Shown piece by piece: positions 38,597 through 50,800 of a stretch of 64,000 bases of DNA; positions within the stretch are counted from its first letter, which is position 1; the number at the start of each line of letters is the position of its first letter. Under the pieces are notes generated by a model. The model was not told where the DNA came from, ran no database searches, and was given only the letters and a program-made list of their open reading frames with translations. The stretch comes from Bolinopsis microptera. Taxonomy: Eukaryota > Ctenophora > Tentaculata > Lobata > Bolinopsidae. Location: NCBI RefSeq assembly GCF_026151205.1, contig NC_087075.1, positions 12,570,303 through 12,634,302 on the forward strand, written 5' to 3'. The translations under genes and the position numbers were made by a program.

Positions 38597-39083
38597 GGTT
38601 GGAAACAGCTGTCAAGAGAGATTCATTAGATGTAATGGATAGTTGGTTAGAGAGAATTTGTAGCTATAAACGTTCTAACATTGGGTATCTATATAACCTT
38701 TATGATTTAAATATTTCTATTCATTGGGAATGGATTTCGAAGAGCCTGGTTTTAATATTTACTGAAATAGTAAAAATATATCAAGGGATTTTTATACTGT
38801 GAAAAACTGCATTTCACACAAATTTCTTGCATCATAACATTATTTACAGTTAACATAATATTATCATCTTGACATCAATTACCTCAATATTCAACACTAA
38901 ATCTACAACAATGTAGCAATTTTACAACAATTAAAATCAGTTCACATTGGTCCATAAATGAAGTAACGATATAACTTGGAAAATATGAACTCTTTCAAAA
39001 GTTCTAATTAAAGTATTAAAAATACAAAATTGTCTCAAAAAATGGTCATAATCATAAGTTGGCTAATTTTATAATAATCAAAT

Positions 39084-40037
39084 TCATTCAGGTTGGTGAG
39101 TTGGCAGCTCATAATATGTCATTATAGACTGCCCGCGAGACTTGATCGGTTCAGCAGTCCATATGATCTGAGAGCAAAACTTTGTATACCATGTATTACC
39201 AGGAAGGTACTTATAGATGAAAACAAACTGCTCAAGAGGAGCTATCATCTTAGGGAGTTTCATCTTTGTGACCTGTCTTATAACGCAATCCTGGTCCATG
39301 TCTGAGTCAATCCCTGTTTTGTTGGGAAAAATTTGAATTTGATTGATGATAACTGGCATCTGAATAGTGTTGGTGACCATGACTTTTATCAAGTCATCTT
39401 TGGTTGTCTTTGAAAATGAGCAATAAACATTCAAAGGATTGACCAACTTTATGTCAACATAAACTTTAAATTCGACAGGATTTCGTAACAAGTTGTTCAT
39501 ATTCCTACCATTGACAAAACTATCAATGATATTAACAACGTTTTCATCTTGCTTGTGAATTCCTGTAAAAAGTAGTTTTGTCTTCTTGCTGTTTGGAGAT
39601 AGATTGCCAAGACTTGTGCACAAGGGAAAAAGAACATGACCATCACTAGTCACTTGGGGAGTAAAATAATCTTGATTGTTGTGTGCAGGATGCTTGTTCT
39701 CTGCTGCATAAATCTTGCAATGAGCCATCCCATCTACACTACCCCGAGAACTGTCCTGGTTTTCTTCTTGTGAACTAACTTCGACTGCAATTTTCAAATT
39801 GAGAAGTGATGCTTTCCATTCTTCATACATAACACTGGGAACTTTTCCAGTATATTTCACAATCAAATAGATGTATAAGAACTCCTGAATAAAAGCTTGG
39901 TCTCTAGAGGTGCTGCAGGCAATGTCATATTTGTCTTGCAAGGTTAGTGGCATGTGAACAAAATAAGTATTTTCCTCGACTGATGGTTTCTGCCTAAAGG
40001 ATTCTGATTTACTCTCATTCCTTTTCAAAGACATCAC
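39084..40037 (-). CDS. Last exon of an unrecognised protein (beta-rich C-terminus)
   Basis: A 317-residue open exon ends ..TYYELPTHQPE at a stop at 39084. At its 5' edge a run of nine T then ACAG (minus strand, 40038-40050) is a strong 3' splice site, so at least one upstream exon is expected; I could not find it. The C-terminal half (FKVYVDIKLVNPLNVYCSFS, VTNTIQMPVIINQIQIFPNK) alternates like Ig-fold or gryzun-like beta sandwiches as seen in TRAPP-complex accessory subunits. That is only a hint. Alternatives are any trafficking or adhesion protein with such a fold. The next gene upstream is replaced by transposon-rich sequence. Confidence 0.6.
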   Translation of the reverse strand: MMSLKRNESKSESFRQKPSVEENTYFVHMPLTLQDKYDIACSTSRDQAFIQEFLYIYLIVKYTGKVPSVMYEEWKASLLNLKIAVEVSSQEENQDSSRGSVDGMAHCKIYAAENKHPAHNNQDYFTPQVTSDGHVLFPLCTSLGNLSPNSKKTKLLFTGIHKQDENVVNIIDSFVNGRNMNNLLRNPVEFKVYVDIKLVNPLNVYCSFSKTTKDDLIKVMVTNTIQMPVIINQIQIFPNKTGIDSDMDQDCVIRQVTKMKLPKMIAPLEQFVFIYKYLPGNTWYTKFCSQIIWTAEPIKSRGQSIMTYYELPTHQPE

Positions 40038-40949
40038 CTGTAAAAAAAAACGATATTACTGTAAGGAAATTATAAACCTCAGGGGAACAGCAATCACTTT
40101 CGTAATAATTCTATTTTGAATAAATAGTGCATCTCATCAACGAAACGAGATGCACTTGACATCTTTAGTCAGCTTAATTAACATCCGGTTTCTGCTAGAG
40201 AGTTTTAAAAATCGTTGTTTTCTTGCAAAATCATACCATGAACAGGCTAAATAAAATAGCATTAAGGGAGAATTGATTGAGTAATCAAGGCCCAAAAATC
40301 TCATAGCTGGTTCTTGTATTATCTTTTCGTGAAGGGCATAAATTTAGAAACCGTGAGCTTAACACAGTGGAAAAATAAAATTTTAAATTGTAAGGAGGTT
40401 GGCTGTCGCTGATTAGGTTTTTACACAGAATTTGTACATCAAATGTTGGAGTAGTTTGCTGTTTATTAATCTCATGATAAAATAATGATAGTTGAAATAC
40501 TGATAGTTGTACATCCTTTACAATTTCGTCATCAAAGCCAAAATAAAAACTATCTAGTAGGGTATTCTGCAGTTCTTGACTGACTTGAATGCCCTGCACA
40601 GCAGTTTAAAGCTTCTTTAAAATATTTGTATCCTTATTGTATTGCTGTGTAAATTTAATTCTAATTATAATTCTAATCTACATCTGAAATAATAAATAAT
40701 AATAATAATAAAATTTGGTAGCTTAAACACAAACTCTAAGCCCAGTGGATAAACCACAAAACTTATGCTCTATTGTGTGAAACAAAGATACTATCAAGGA
40801 GTGTATGCATAGGACATAAAAAGTTTGGAACGAAGATGACATGCTTGTGAAGCGAGCTAACAGTCTAATTGCTAATAAGTTCAAAAAGATCATGACATTA
40901 GGTTGCATCCTAAACAGTTTAAGCAAATAACATAAAGTTATATTGTCAA
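40038..40949. other. No recognised gene; upstream side of the 39084-40037 exon
   Basis: One open frame (40285-40599, minus) has ordinary composition but no recognisable domain or splice context. There is an (AAT)n run near 40688-40710. Missing 5' exons of the 39084-40037 gene could be here or beyond the LINE and transposon insertions. Confidence 0.35.
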
Positions 40950-41430
40950 TTAATCGCTCATGCCATAACTTTTCTTAAACAGGTGAGTTTTTAATAATGT
41001 TTTGAACAGATCAACATCGGAACAAGTCTTAATTTCAATTGGTAGTTGGTTCCAGATTTTCGGAGCAACAGTCTGAAACGCTCTTGGGTGCGATCTTGTA
41101 GATCCAACGGGTAGGTGAAAGGAGGAAGTTCTTCTGCTACTCGAACTAACAAATGTTACTAGATCACACAGATATGCAGGAGCAACACCATTGACTGCTT
41201 TGAAAATCAGTAAGCATAACTTAAACTCAATCCTCTCCTTCACCTTGAGCCAATGAAGGGATTTGAGCTTCTCCTCGACTGAGTCTCTCTTCTTTAATCC
41301 AAAAACTAGACGGTATGCTCAGTTCTGAATGTTCTGCAGCTGCGTAATTGAGGCTTGACTACAACCATAGTAAAGCGCATCGCAGTAGTCAAGCGATGAG
41401 ATTACAATTGCTTGAGTCAAGTCCTTACAT
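40950..41430 (-). pseudogene. LINE reverse-transcriptase C-terminal fragment
   Basis: On the minus strand it reads SSLDYCDALYYGCS, LQNIQN (then a stop) AYRLVFGLKKRDS, LHWLKVKERIEFKLCLLIFK and ETHLFKK-like end (residues KTHLFKKSYG). This is the conserved region downstream of the RT in CR1/L2-type LINEs. It is 5'-truncated and has at least one in-frame stop, so it is inactive. Confidence 0.8.
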
Positions 41431-42605
41431 AATGTAAATCGTAAATCGATATGATTTAGATTACACTCCTATGTAATCATTAATCCAAATTGAGGCAAAC
41501 AGCCGACGTGCGGCATTTATGGTTATCTATGATGTTAGTACAGTCAAATCCGTCCTAATTTAAGCCTTTGTCGGACAAAATTCGCAACAAAGCGTTTTTA
41601 ACGGGATATGGTCGGGACAGGTCCCAGGAATCATTCCAGAGAGTTCCCAAAATCCTCGACTTCAGGAAAATCCACAATTACCACTTTTTTACCACCTTTT
41701 TACCACTTTGGTTTTCTGCAAATAAGTCACGTTCTGAATATCCTAGAAGATTCTAGTTTAAAGCATTGTGTTTAGAAAACAAAGAAGAACAACTTTTCCG
41801 TAAACAACTTTTTCAAAAATAAATTATTTAATTAATAAATTAAATAATTTATAAAATTTCAAATATTTCAAAAATATATTTTCATAAAAAATGTTCACAA
41901 TTACATTCCACGTGCAATGAACTAATTTTTATAAAAGTTTTCACTTTCAATATTTTGGACTTGTAAAATTTTCGAAATTCGTAAAGAATAACCACTATTT
42001 ATCACTTTTTACCACATTGAATCTCCGCTAATAAAACGACTTCTGAATGTCGTAGAAAGTTCTAGATTGAACCAATGTGTTCAAAATATAAAAGAGAACA
42101 ACTTTTTATCTGACAACCTTTGGATTAGATAATTAATTGATTTATTAATTAAATAATAATTAAATTTTTAAAAATTTCAAAATATACTTTTTATCAAAAA
42201 TATTTGCCGTGACGTAAAATGAATTTACTTGAATAACAGAACATACACCGTCACATAGATTAGATAACAGATTTAAAAATTCAGATAAATGGAATAAACG
42301 GTAAAATATCCAAATTTGTACGATACTATTATAGCTTATAAATATTTACACATCATATCTTTCGACTTAGTGTTGTGCTTAACTAGATTGTTAAACTGGT
42401 TTGTTTGGAAGAGTAAGCTTCAGCTTTACTTTACTTTATGTTGACTTCTCTTCGTAAAAAAGTTGAATCTGCTAAAAATCGAGGACTAAAATCACACGCG
42501 AAATAGTTAATATTTTGACAAAAGAAGAACACATCGTGTGCCTGATACTGTACGCGTGCAGATTCTATGTAAGTAGCTGTTAACTATTATACAATAATAG
42601 TAATA

Positions 42606-42875
42606 TTATGTTTTTACCGTTTTACTTTTAAGTTTGATGTCAGTGGAGAGCGTACTTTGAATTTTCTCAATGTCATAGATGTAGCTTTTGGTGGTGAGAA
42701 ACAGTTGGTGGTAAAATCCAAAGTGTTTTGTCATGTGCAGTAAAATGACAAGCAAATCAGTATCATCACCAATTACAGAAACATCAACTGGATTAGACCA
42801 CAGAACTGCCTCTCTGCAAATCAAAACATTTGCAAAACGATGTGCGAAACGGATTGAAAATGACGAAGTTATCAA
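42606..42875 (-). pseudogene. DTDLL segment of the transposon protein (inverted)
   Basis: On the minus strand it encodes [20 protein letters not shown] then [20 protein letters not shown], nearly identical to copy 1. It stops soon after IEKIQS where the inverted core meets the left arm near 42645; the last residues are junction sequence. Confidence 0.65.
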
Positions 42876-43261
42876 GCAATTTGTTTATCTCGTTAGCGAA
42901 ATTGATTGGGTTATCGATGATTACCTAATCGCTTATCACGTGACAGGGTGCTAGGATACCGTAATTGGGCTTTCTGCACGATTTCTGTGCCACGCTTTCA
43001 CTGGATCAGACACCACCAGTCGGATCCACGGAGTTGGTAAGGATCGGCTATTCAGAACGATCAGTTACAACGAACTCCTCTTCATTGGCCGATATAATAG
43101 TTAATAGCACTATGTTTACAGTATGCACTGAAGGGGTATCCTAGTTGCTTGAACTTTTAACAGGTGCCCCGCTTCATTTAAACCTCAATTAAGTTTCCTA
43201 TCATTCGGTTGAGTCGACCGTTGAGATCCCTTAGATCCAATGGATCCTTAGCTACTCCCTA

Positions 43262-43335
43262 GACTAGGTGACACTGGGATTCGAACCCTGAACCTCTGCG
43301 CAGAAGGCGGATGCTCTAACCGCTAGGCTAGATAT
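43262..43335 (-). repeat. tRNA-like segment in transposon copy 2
   Basis: The reverse complement carries TAGCCTAGCGGTTAGAGC and GGTTCGAATCC as in copy 1, but the anticodon-arm-like part is altered (two bases missing). It again has no matching acceptor stem. It is part of the inverted core. Confidence 0.65.
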
Positions 43336-43749
43336 GAATCTTTGGAACTGGTCTATGGTCACTGTCTGCAATAATACACACAAGACGTCACTCAGAGCTG
43401 AATCAGTCATGCCGTTGTACTGCCGTTTAATTTCGTTCAGTGACCAGGGGTTGTTGATCCAACCTGTGGTGCGTTGATTTCTTTATTTATACAAGGTATG
43501 AGAGGCGTCAGGATAAAGAATAGGACTGTACGTATCCGTTTCAAATTTGCTGGGCATAGTTTAAAAGTTAGTGCACTTACTTAAAAGATAAATAGTTTAA
43601 ATAGTACCTGAGGACAGCAACCCTTTCCATATTTCATTCCATGCAAATTTACATTGTCGATCATTCGCCCTCTTAAAGCTATTCACCGAAACTAACTCCT
43701 CATTTGCCTGGTAAATTAAAACATTGTATTGGTTAAGAATAGCTGATTT

Positions 43750-44141
43750 CATAAAAATCGAGATCACTAGATGAAGCTAGACTTTCAGTTCTTGAACAGA
43801 AGTCGCAATCTTCAACAGCAGACATCAAGTGCGAACAGCTCCCGCCAACATCTGGGGCAGCTGAACAACATTCTTATCGTGTTTATCATCAGCTGCAGGC
43901 GTGGGATGAGAATGACCTAGATCCGATAAGCTGGGGATGGAAGATGAACAATGGGACACATGTACCAGTGACCACTCTTATGAGTACAGCTCCGAAAAAG
44001 CTCATTCAAAAAATCAGTTGCAAATGTTTAAAGTCAGGTTGTGGCAATGCTTGTTCATGCAGAAAAGCAGGAATACATTGTGGATCAACCTGCCTCAAAT
44101 GTCAGGACAATTGCAGCAATGTGCCAGCTGAGGACTCATAA
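43750..44141 (+). pseudogene. CXC-domain C-terminus of the transposon protein
   Basis: Plus-strand frame: [50 protein letters not shown], then the cysteine cluster [30 protein letters not shown], ending in a stop. Here the TGC that is TGA in copy 1 is intact and the cysteine pattern is more complete. The upstream half of the gene is inverted away. Confidence 0.65.
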
Positions 44142-44909
44142 GTTAGACTCTTATCTAATATATATGGTTATATAAAGTACTACTTCGATTTCCCGATTAA
44201 TTTAATGGAAATTTGTTAATTATTCGTGATATGTAATTTTAAAATATTTTGATCAAAAATAATTTTTATAATTTTTGGATATTTGTTTAATAATCGAATT
44301 AACTAATTAATTAATTATCTAATCCAAAGGTTGTCAGATAAAACGTTGTTCTCTTTATATTTTGAACACATTAGTTCAATCTAGAACCTTCTACGATATT
44401 CAGAAGTCGTTTTATTAGCGGAGATTCAATGTGGTAAAAAGTGGTAAATAGTGGTTTTTCTTCTCAAATTTCGTAAATTTTACAAGTTCAAAATATTGTA
44501 AGTGAAAATTTTCAAAATTTTCATAAAAATTAGTTCAATATTCGTGGAATGTAATTGTGAACATTTTTTATGAAAATGTATTTTTGAAATATTTTAAAAT
44601 TTATTAATTATTTAATTAATTAAATAAATAATTTATTTTTGAAAAAGTTGTTAAAGAAAAAGTTGTTCTTCTTTGTTTTCTTAACACAATGCTTTAAACT
44701 AGAATCTTCTAGGATATTCAGAACGTGACTTATTTGCGGAAAACCAAAGTGGTAAAAAGGTGGTAAAAAAGTGGTAATTGTGGATTTTCCTGAAGTCGAG
44801 GATTTTGGGAACTCTCTGGAATGAATCCTGGGACCTGTCCCGACCATATCCCGTTAAAATCGCTTTGTTGCGAATTTTGTCCGACAAAAAGACGGATTTG
44901 ACTGTACTA

Positions 44910-46840
44910 TGTGTATAATCTGTAATAAAGATCAAAATTCAAATATTTATTCCTTAAACAAGAATTGCGCCGGTTAGCGGACGCTAGATTTCCATCAACC
45001 GTAGTGATTGCTATGCCTTTTAAAATTTAAAATTAAAATTAACGATAGTTTCATGTTGGTCAAAATATTAAATAATGGTTCTTTATTCACCATTCTTGGG
45101 GCGCTACGGAACAGAAAATGGAGGGGTTGCCATTGTCAATTAGTCAAATTTAAAAAGCTAAATGACCGGACACCGTAGCGCCTGCGCCTGTGTGGTGATA
45201 TGCAGTTAAAAGTCGTGAAATCCGTAGTAGGTAATGCAACTCATAATAACATTTATGGTCCATTTCGTATAACAAATCAAGCACTCACAACAAAACGAGA
45301 AGTTAGTACGTTGTTCCGCATCATGATCAATGATCAAGTGAAGAAAAGCGTGAGCTACTTAACACATCCGGGAAATCGCTTGTTATCTAAATCAATTGGC
45401 TCATTTTTATAGCTTTATTATTTTTATCTTTTTACTACACTTACTAACACGTGCACATTACAAAGGAGCAATAGTTTGCGGAGGCATTCTAGAACGGTAT
45501 ATATTTTAGCTTTCAGTTTCTGTTTCATTATCTTAAAATTTATTCCGCTTTTATTTTTATTCCCACTCTCGATTCCTTGCTAGCAGTCCGGTTAATTTAG
45601 TACCTTTAGTGGGTCTCAACTCTCATTTAATCTTTAGCTCTTATTAAAGAACCTCTCACCCTCTCAGAAAACTCCGTTTGGAGATATTCCTTATCACGCT
45701 CTAAGTTATTAATTTTCCTTGTGTTTGAATCCTGTCACTTTTTAACTGTTTTTAGTCTTTGTTATTTTCGGCCGATTTCTGCACTTTTACACTGGGTCAT
45801 CATTCATAATTTCTGGGATTGAGACGACTTATATCAGCATTTAAGGAAGAGTTTGCTTGTCTGACTTACTTCATTAGACACTTCTGGTCAAGAACTGAAC
45901 AAGAACCACATTCGAAAACTGGAACATCTGAATGACTCCGCAACCCAGGAATCAACTACTCAGTTATTATCGCTCAATAATCGGTTTGGTATCGACGTTA
46001 CATACTTTATTATTTTTTTTTAATAGCTGATTTTAGAAACCAGGGAATTAAAGTTACCCTCCTAAGGCTAACAGTAACATTAAATCGCTGATTTTATTTA
46101 TATGTATCACTTTTTTTTTGTTTTTTCTTTTCCTTCAAAACATTCCAGTACATTGTGCAGAAAGTTGGAGATGAAGCCGTAGTACGTACATGTAGCATTG
46201 CACTGGATCAAACTTGCAGAGTGTGGTTTCATCCAGTCTGCAGTCTGCGCCGCGCGCTTATATAAACATATGCGGCGCAGATCGACTGGAGGAGATTGCA
46301 CTGTGTAGGCTCCGGTGTAATGTGATATGTATGTACTACGGCTTTACAAATTTTGGAAGCATGTAGGGATATATATATCTGATACCAATCGTATATACTA
46401 AAAATACTCTAGCACAATTGTAACTGCAGTTTTACAGAACTCTAAATGCTTAATGAACACTCTTGCAGGTACCGCCCGTATTCACACTCAGACCTGAGTT
46501 TAGTCATTTTCCGATACGAGATTGGGGACGGGTTCTATAAACAAACAAACAAACAAACAAATCAATTGGCGCCGCGCAATCGAAAGTGTAATTCGATCAA
46601 TCGTCAAATCGTGCAAACGTATGCGGAGGGTAACCATGGCGACTACACCATAACTGCTCTGCGCGCAGAGAATATGCATTAAAATAACGTATGCGGAGGG
46701 TAATGCATGTTTTCCTTTGTGACACGATTCATGACTCACGTGACACGAAAAAGCTACCTACCCACTATACCCATTCTCAAATCCTTCCACTTCTATACAT
46801 CTATTGCCTTTTTAAAGAAAAAGACAGTTGATGTAAAAAA
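44910..46840. other. Intergenic stretch without a recognised gene
   Basis: No coding exon is convincing. It holds a structured inverted-repeat segment at 46173-46345, an (aaac)n run near 46540-46560, and two direct copies of acgtatgcggagggtaa (near 46617 and 46687). Confidence 0.4.
46173..46345. mobile_element. MITE-like nested inverted repeat
   Basis: The outer arms gaagccgtagtacgtacat and atgtatgtactacggctt surround an inner GC-rich pair, CTGCGCCGC and GCGGCGCAG. The whole 173 bp can fold into a long hairpin. There is no coding content and no clear target duplication. Confidence 0.5.
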
Positions 46841-47049
46841 TGTGTATCCCTTATAGTAGGTGGACTGAAAGAGGTTCCCAGGCCACACACGATTAAAATT
46901 TTTTGGCAGGTTCCTTCCTCGACAATCCTAAACCATATGACTGAGTTTACTGTGGTGGCTGCACAGTCTCAGCGAAGTTCTTCTGTCACCCCCAAGATTG
47001 TTACTTTTGCATTTTGTGTAAATAAACACGTCATGGGATGTTTATCTAA

Positions 47050-47540
47050 CATCTAACATGTAAATGACCTTCTGCATTTTTGGAATGTTTCGAAAGAAGT
47101 TTTAACAAAAATTAGAGGTACTAGTTATGTCAGTAATAAGGAAAAACACAATGATTATCTTTGGTTTCATCCTTATGTATGAATAAATTAAATTGTTTAA
47201 TGTCCTTGTTATTCGTGATTGATATTTGATAAAGTATAACTTTTAAATTTGATGAGGAATAGTTACTGTATATTTTTCCATGTAGTGCAATGATATTTTG
47301 AAGACATTACTGATGAATGATGATGTTCTGTCATAATTTTTACTTTTACTTTTACTTTTACTTATTTAAATTTTTTTATTTAGTGCAATGATATTTTGTA
47401 GACACTTGTGATGATGTTTTACTGCGCGGTGATAAGCCTGTCATTCCGCCAAATCATTATCAAAATAATAGCCTGGGTTCCCCAGGTAAGATGATGTTAT
47501 GTCATAATCTTTACTTACTTACTTACTTACTTAAGATCGA
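47050..47540 (+). pseudogene. LINE 3'-terminal fragments with ACTTT/ACTT tails
   Basis: The segment near 47076-47183 encodes FWNVSKEVLTKIRGTSYVSN and ends LWFHPYV at a stop, close to the fragment at 53.1-53.4 kb. A 3' tail follows (caatgatattttgaagacat, gatgttctgtcataattttt) and ends in (actttt)n near 47341-47365. A second tail (47384-47540) ends in (actt)n and contains the dispersed 70-bp repeat. Microsatellite tails are usual for CR1/L2-like LINEs. Confidence 0.65.
47421..47490 (+). repeat. Dispersed ~70-bp repeat, copy 2
   Basis: It has AGCCTGTCATTCCGCC, a variable middle, then GCCTGGGTTCCCCAGGTAAG, in the same order as the copies at 2294-2370 and 53961-54026. It sits inside a LINE-like 3' tail. 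Confidence 0.6.
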
Positions 47541-47817
47541 TGTTTTACAAATTAAACAATTTTAAAAGATGTTTTTTAAAGATATCAAATAAAAACCCAC
47601 ATGCAATTTTTTATAATTTTGTGTAATTTTAAAACTTAACCGCGCGCCGCGCATAATAATATACAACTTTTATGCTTTAAGATTAGAATTAGTTTTTGGT
47701 ATTAAAATAATTAATTGTGATAATATAAAAAGTTAAAGTACTAATTTGTGCACTTTAACCTTAAATACTTACCATTGAAACAGGGAGACCTCACCAAATA
47801 ATTAATTACTTGATTAA

Positions 47818-47883
47818 CGATGTCAATCCGTTGAGATCGTTGCTTTGCTTCGCAGAGCAACGATCTCGACGGATTGACATCGA
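47818..47883. repeat. 27-bp inverted repeat at the 5' edge of the LINE ORF
   Basis: The left arm 47818-47844 (cgatgtcaatccgttgagat...) and right arm 47857-47883 pair with one mismatch around a short loop. The LINE open frame reads out of the right arm. Confidence 0.85.
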
Positions 47884-50800
47884 TCGACGACGATCGACGA
47901 CGATGCTTCGATGCGAAGCCATGCTCAAGGCCCATCAACATTGGGCAGCCCCTACTAGAATGTGAAGCCTGTCGGACAGCTATTCATACTAAATGTTTTA
48001 AAGTAGCAGGTTTCTGCACCACCAATGGTCTATGGGTATGTAAGGTTTGTTCACTGAACGTGATACCACGCTACAACCCCTTCTCTGGGATGATTAGTGA
48101 TGGTGGTGATAAATTCTACGATGATGAAGGTGGATGTGATGACGAAACTATTCAAAAAATTTCGAATGTTCTAGACCAATGTCAGAGCTACTCCACAGCT
48201 GATCTTAATAGGGTAGTCAAGGAGCTTCAAAACTCATGTAACCTTTCATCCACACACTCAAAATTCACATCCTACTTTGTCAACTTAGATGGTAACAAAA
48301 CCAACTTCGATTGTCTTAACGTTGAACTCAAACGAATTGAACTAAATTTCTCTGTAATTGGTATCGCTGAAACAAACACAGATGAACCTCTTAAAGAACT
48401 ATACAGAATACCGCAATACAACAGTTTTTATCAGGTCACTCAGGAAAACAAGCTGAAAGGGACTGGTGTTGCCCTCTATGTAGCAAATCACCTTAATGCA
48501 GAAGTCATAGAAAATCTTGGCTACTGCACGCCTGATATTGAATCAATCTTTGTTAGGATCACTCAATCATCCAGCAAGCTCACACTCATCTCAGGGGTCA
48601 TCTATCGCCCTCCAAATGGTGACATTCATAATTTCCTTATGTCATTTGATCACATATGTAAACTCCTCCCTAAATCTGGTGTACGTATAATGGGGGACTT
48701 TAATGTTGACCTTCTTAAAGTGAATGGTGACGCTGGTCATGGCAACTATACTCTTTTTGAAGAATGCTTATTTAGAAATGGTTTCGCTCCTGTTATTTCG
48801 ATACCTACACATGAGAGACCAAATTGCAAACCATCTTGTATTGACAACATCCTCACAAATGACCCTGGTAACTGTGTTCTCTCAGGTTGTATAACAGATA
48901 GAATTGGTGACCATGCTCCAACATTTGAATTCACTGACATCGAATTCGAGGTTGGTCCAAAAAGTGAAAAACATGTCCAGTACTACGACTTCAGCAATGC
49001 CAACCTTAATAAATTCCTAACCCTACTGAACACTGACCTCTCAAAGCTCCACACTTCTCATGAATTCTCGGATTTTACTAAATTATTTGATCATGTACTT
49101 GATTCAACATGCAAACTTGTAAAGCCAAAAACTACTAAACGGAATCCTATCAATAACCCCTGGATAACAGATAGTATTTCATCAGCCGTTGAAAAAAAAC
49201 ATGAATTAAAAGATGCCTGGATTACATCTAAAACTAAGGCAAACCCTGATGGAAACCAGGATCTCGAGCAAACCTTCAAGGTATACCGAAGGATCCTCAA
49301 ATCTGTAATTAACACTGCAAAAAATACTTACTCTTGCAACCAAATCATAGAAAATAAGCACGACCGTAAGAAGACATGGCAAATCATTAATGAACTCAGA
49401 GGGAAGTGTAAAAAGAGTATCAAACCCTCATTTATAATCGACAACAGAAAAATAACAGATAGAAGGGTTATTGCAAACGAGTTCAACAAATACTTTAACT
49501 CCATTGCCTCCACTCTAAATGAATCAATAGCTGACCTGCCTATACAGGCTTCTGAATTTTCAACATTTGAAGACTACCTCCTGCCATCCAACAACAACTC
49601 TATATTTCTAACTGACTGTTCACATACTGAGCTCATGGAAATAATTTCCAAGTTGGAAAATGGCAAATCTAGTGATATCCCAATCCGTGTGATCAAAAAG
49701 TCAGCTCATCTAATCTGCCCTGTTTTAGCCCAACATTTCAACAAACTGATGATGAGCGGGGTATTTCCCGATGTATTGAAAGTTGGGAAAGTTACTCCTA
49801 TATTTAAGAAAGGAAACGAAGAGGATGTAGGAAACTACAGACCTGTCTCTACTCTGCCCATATTTGGTAAGATATTTGAAAAGGTGATATACAGCCGTAT
49901 CTATAGTTTCGCTTTGTCACAAAATATCCTTGATGAAAACCAATTTGGCTTCCGCAAGTCCCATTCTACTAGCCATGCTGTTAACTACTCTGTTAGGATT
50001 ATTGAAGAGAGCATAAAAAAACGAAACCATGTTCTAGGAATATTTATAGATTTGAGTAAAGCATTTGATACAATCGATCATAGTACACTCCTAACAAAAC
50101 TAGATAGGTATGGAATAAGAGGCAATGCAAACTGTCTCATTAAAAGCTACTTATCAAATAGAACACAGTACACAGAAGTCCTCAATGAAAAATCCGAAAA
50201 CCTCATCATTAAATATGGAGTTCCACAAGGCTCTGTTTTGGGACCGCTCCTTTTTCTTCTATACATAAATGATATTTCCAATTCCTCAGATTTAGGAACT
50301 TTCATACTATTTGCCGACGACACCAACATTTTTATTAATGGCAAAACTGTAGAAGAAGCTTATGAGAAAGGCAACAAATTGCTAAGCTGTATAAAAAAGT
50401 ATATGATCCTTAACAAACTACACATCAACAAGTCAAAGTGCTGTTATATGCATTTTAAACCAAAGGCTAGTAACCCAGTAGAATTTCCAGATTCGCTTCA
50501 ACTCCATATTGATGGCTTTCCGATTAAAAAAACCAAAGCAACAAAGTTTCTTGGAGTTGTTATTGATGAACAGCTTTCCTGGGGGCCTCATATAACAGCA
50601 CTTAAACGAAAGTTAAACTATGCCTCTGCCACCTTAAATAGAATTAGGGACTCTGTACCGAAGGAACTCCATAAAGACCTATACCACACACTATTTGAAT
50701 CCCACCTTACATATTGTATCTCAGTTTGGGGTGATGCAGCACTCTTTAGGACAGCAAGTATCTGGTTGTCTCAGAAGCACTGCGTACGGGTCCTCTTTGG

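Larger units (their letters stand above)
41538..44907. mobile_element. Long-inverted-repeat DNA transposon, copy 2 (core inverted)
   Basis: The ends GTACAGTCAAATCCGTC and TA flanks (41536-41537 and 44908-44909) match copy 1, and the long inverted repeats align in the same orientation. Between about 42645 and 43742 the core is inverted relative to copy 1: the DTDLL segment and the tRNA-like segment lie on the minus strand while the CXC end stays on the plus strand. About 200 bp present in copy 1 (roughly 19946-20146) is missing here. The inversion separates the two halves of the resident gene, so this copy cannot encode the whole protein. Confidence 0.8.

Noticed and set aside
40285-40599. 104-residue minus-strand frame between the 39084 exon and the LINE fragment
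   Set aside because: No domain, no splice context linking it to the 39084-40037 exon; possibly repeat-derived.
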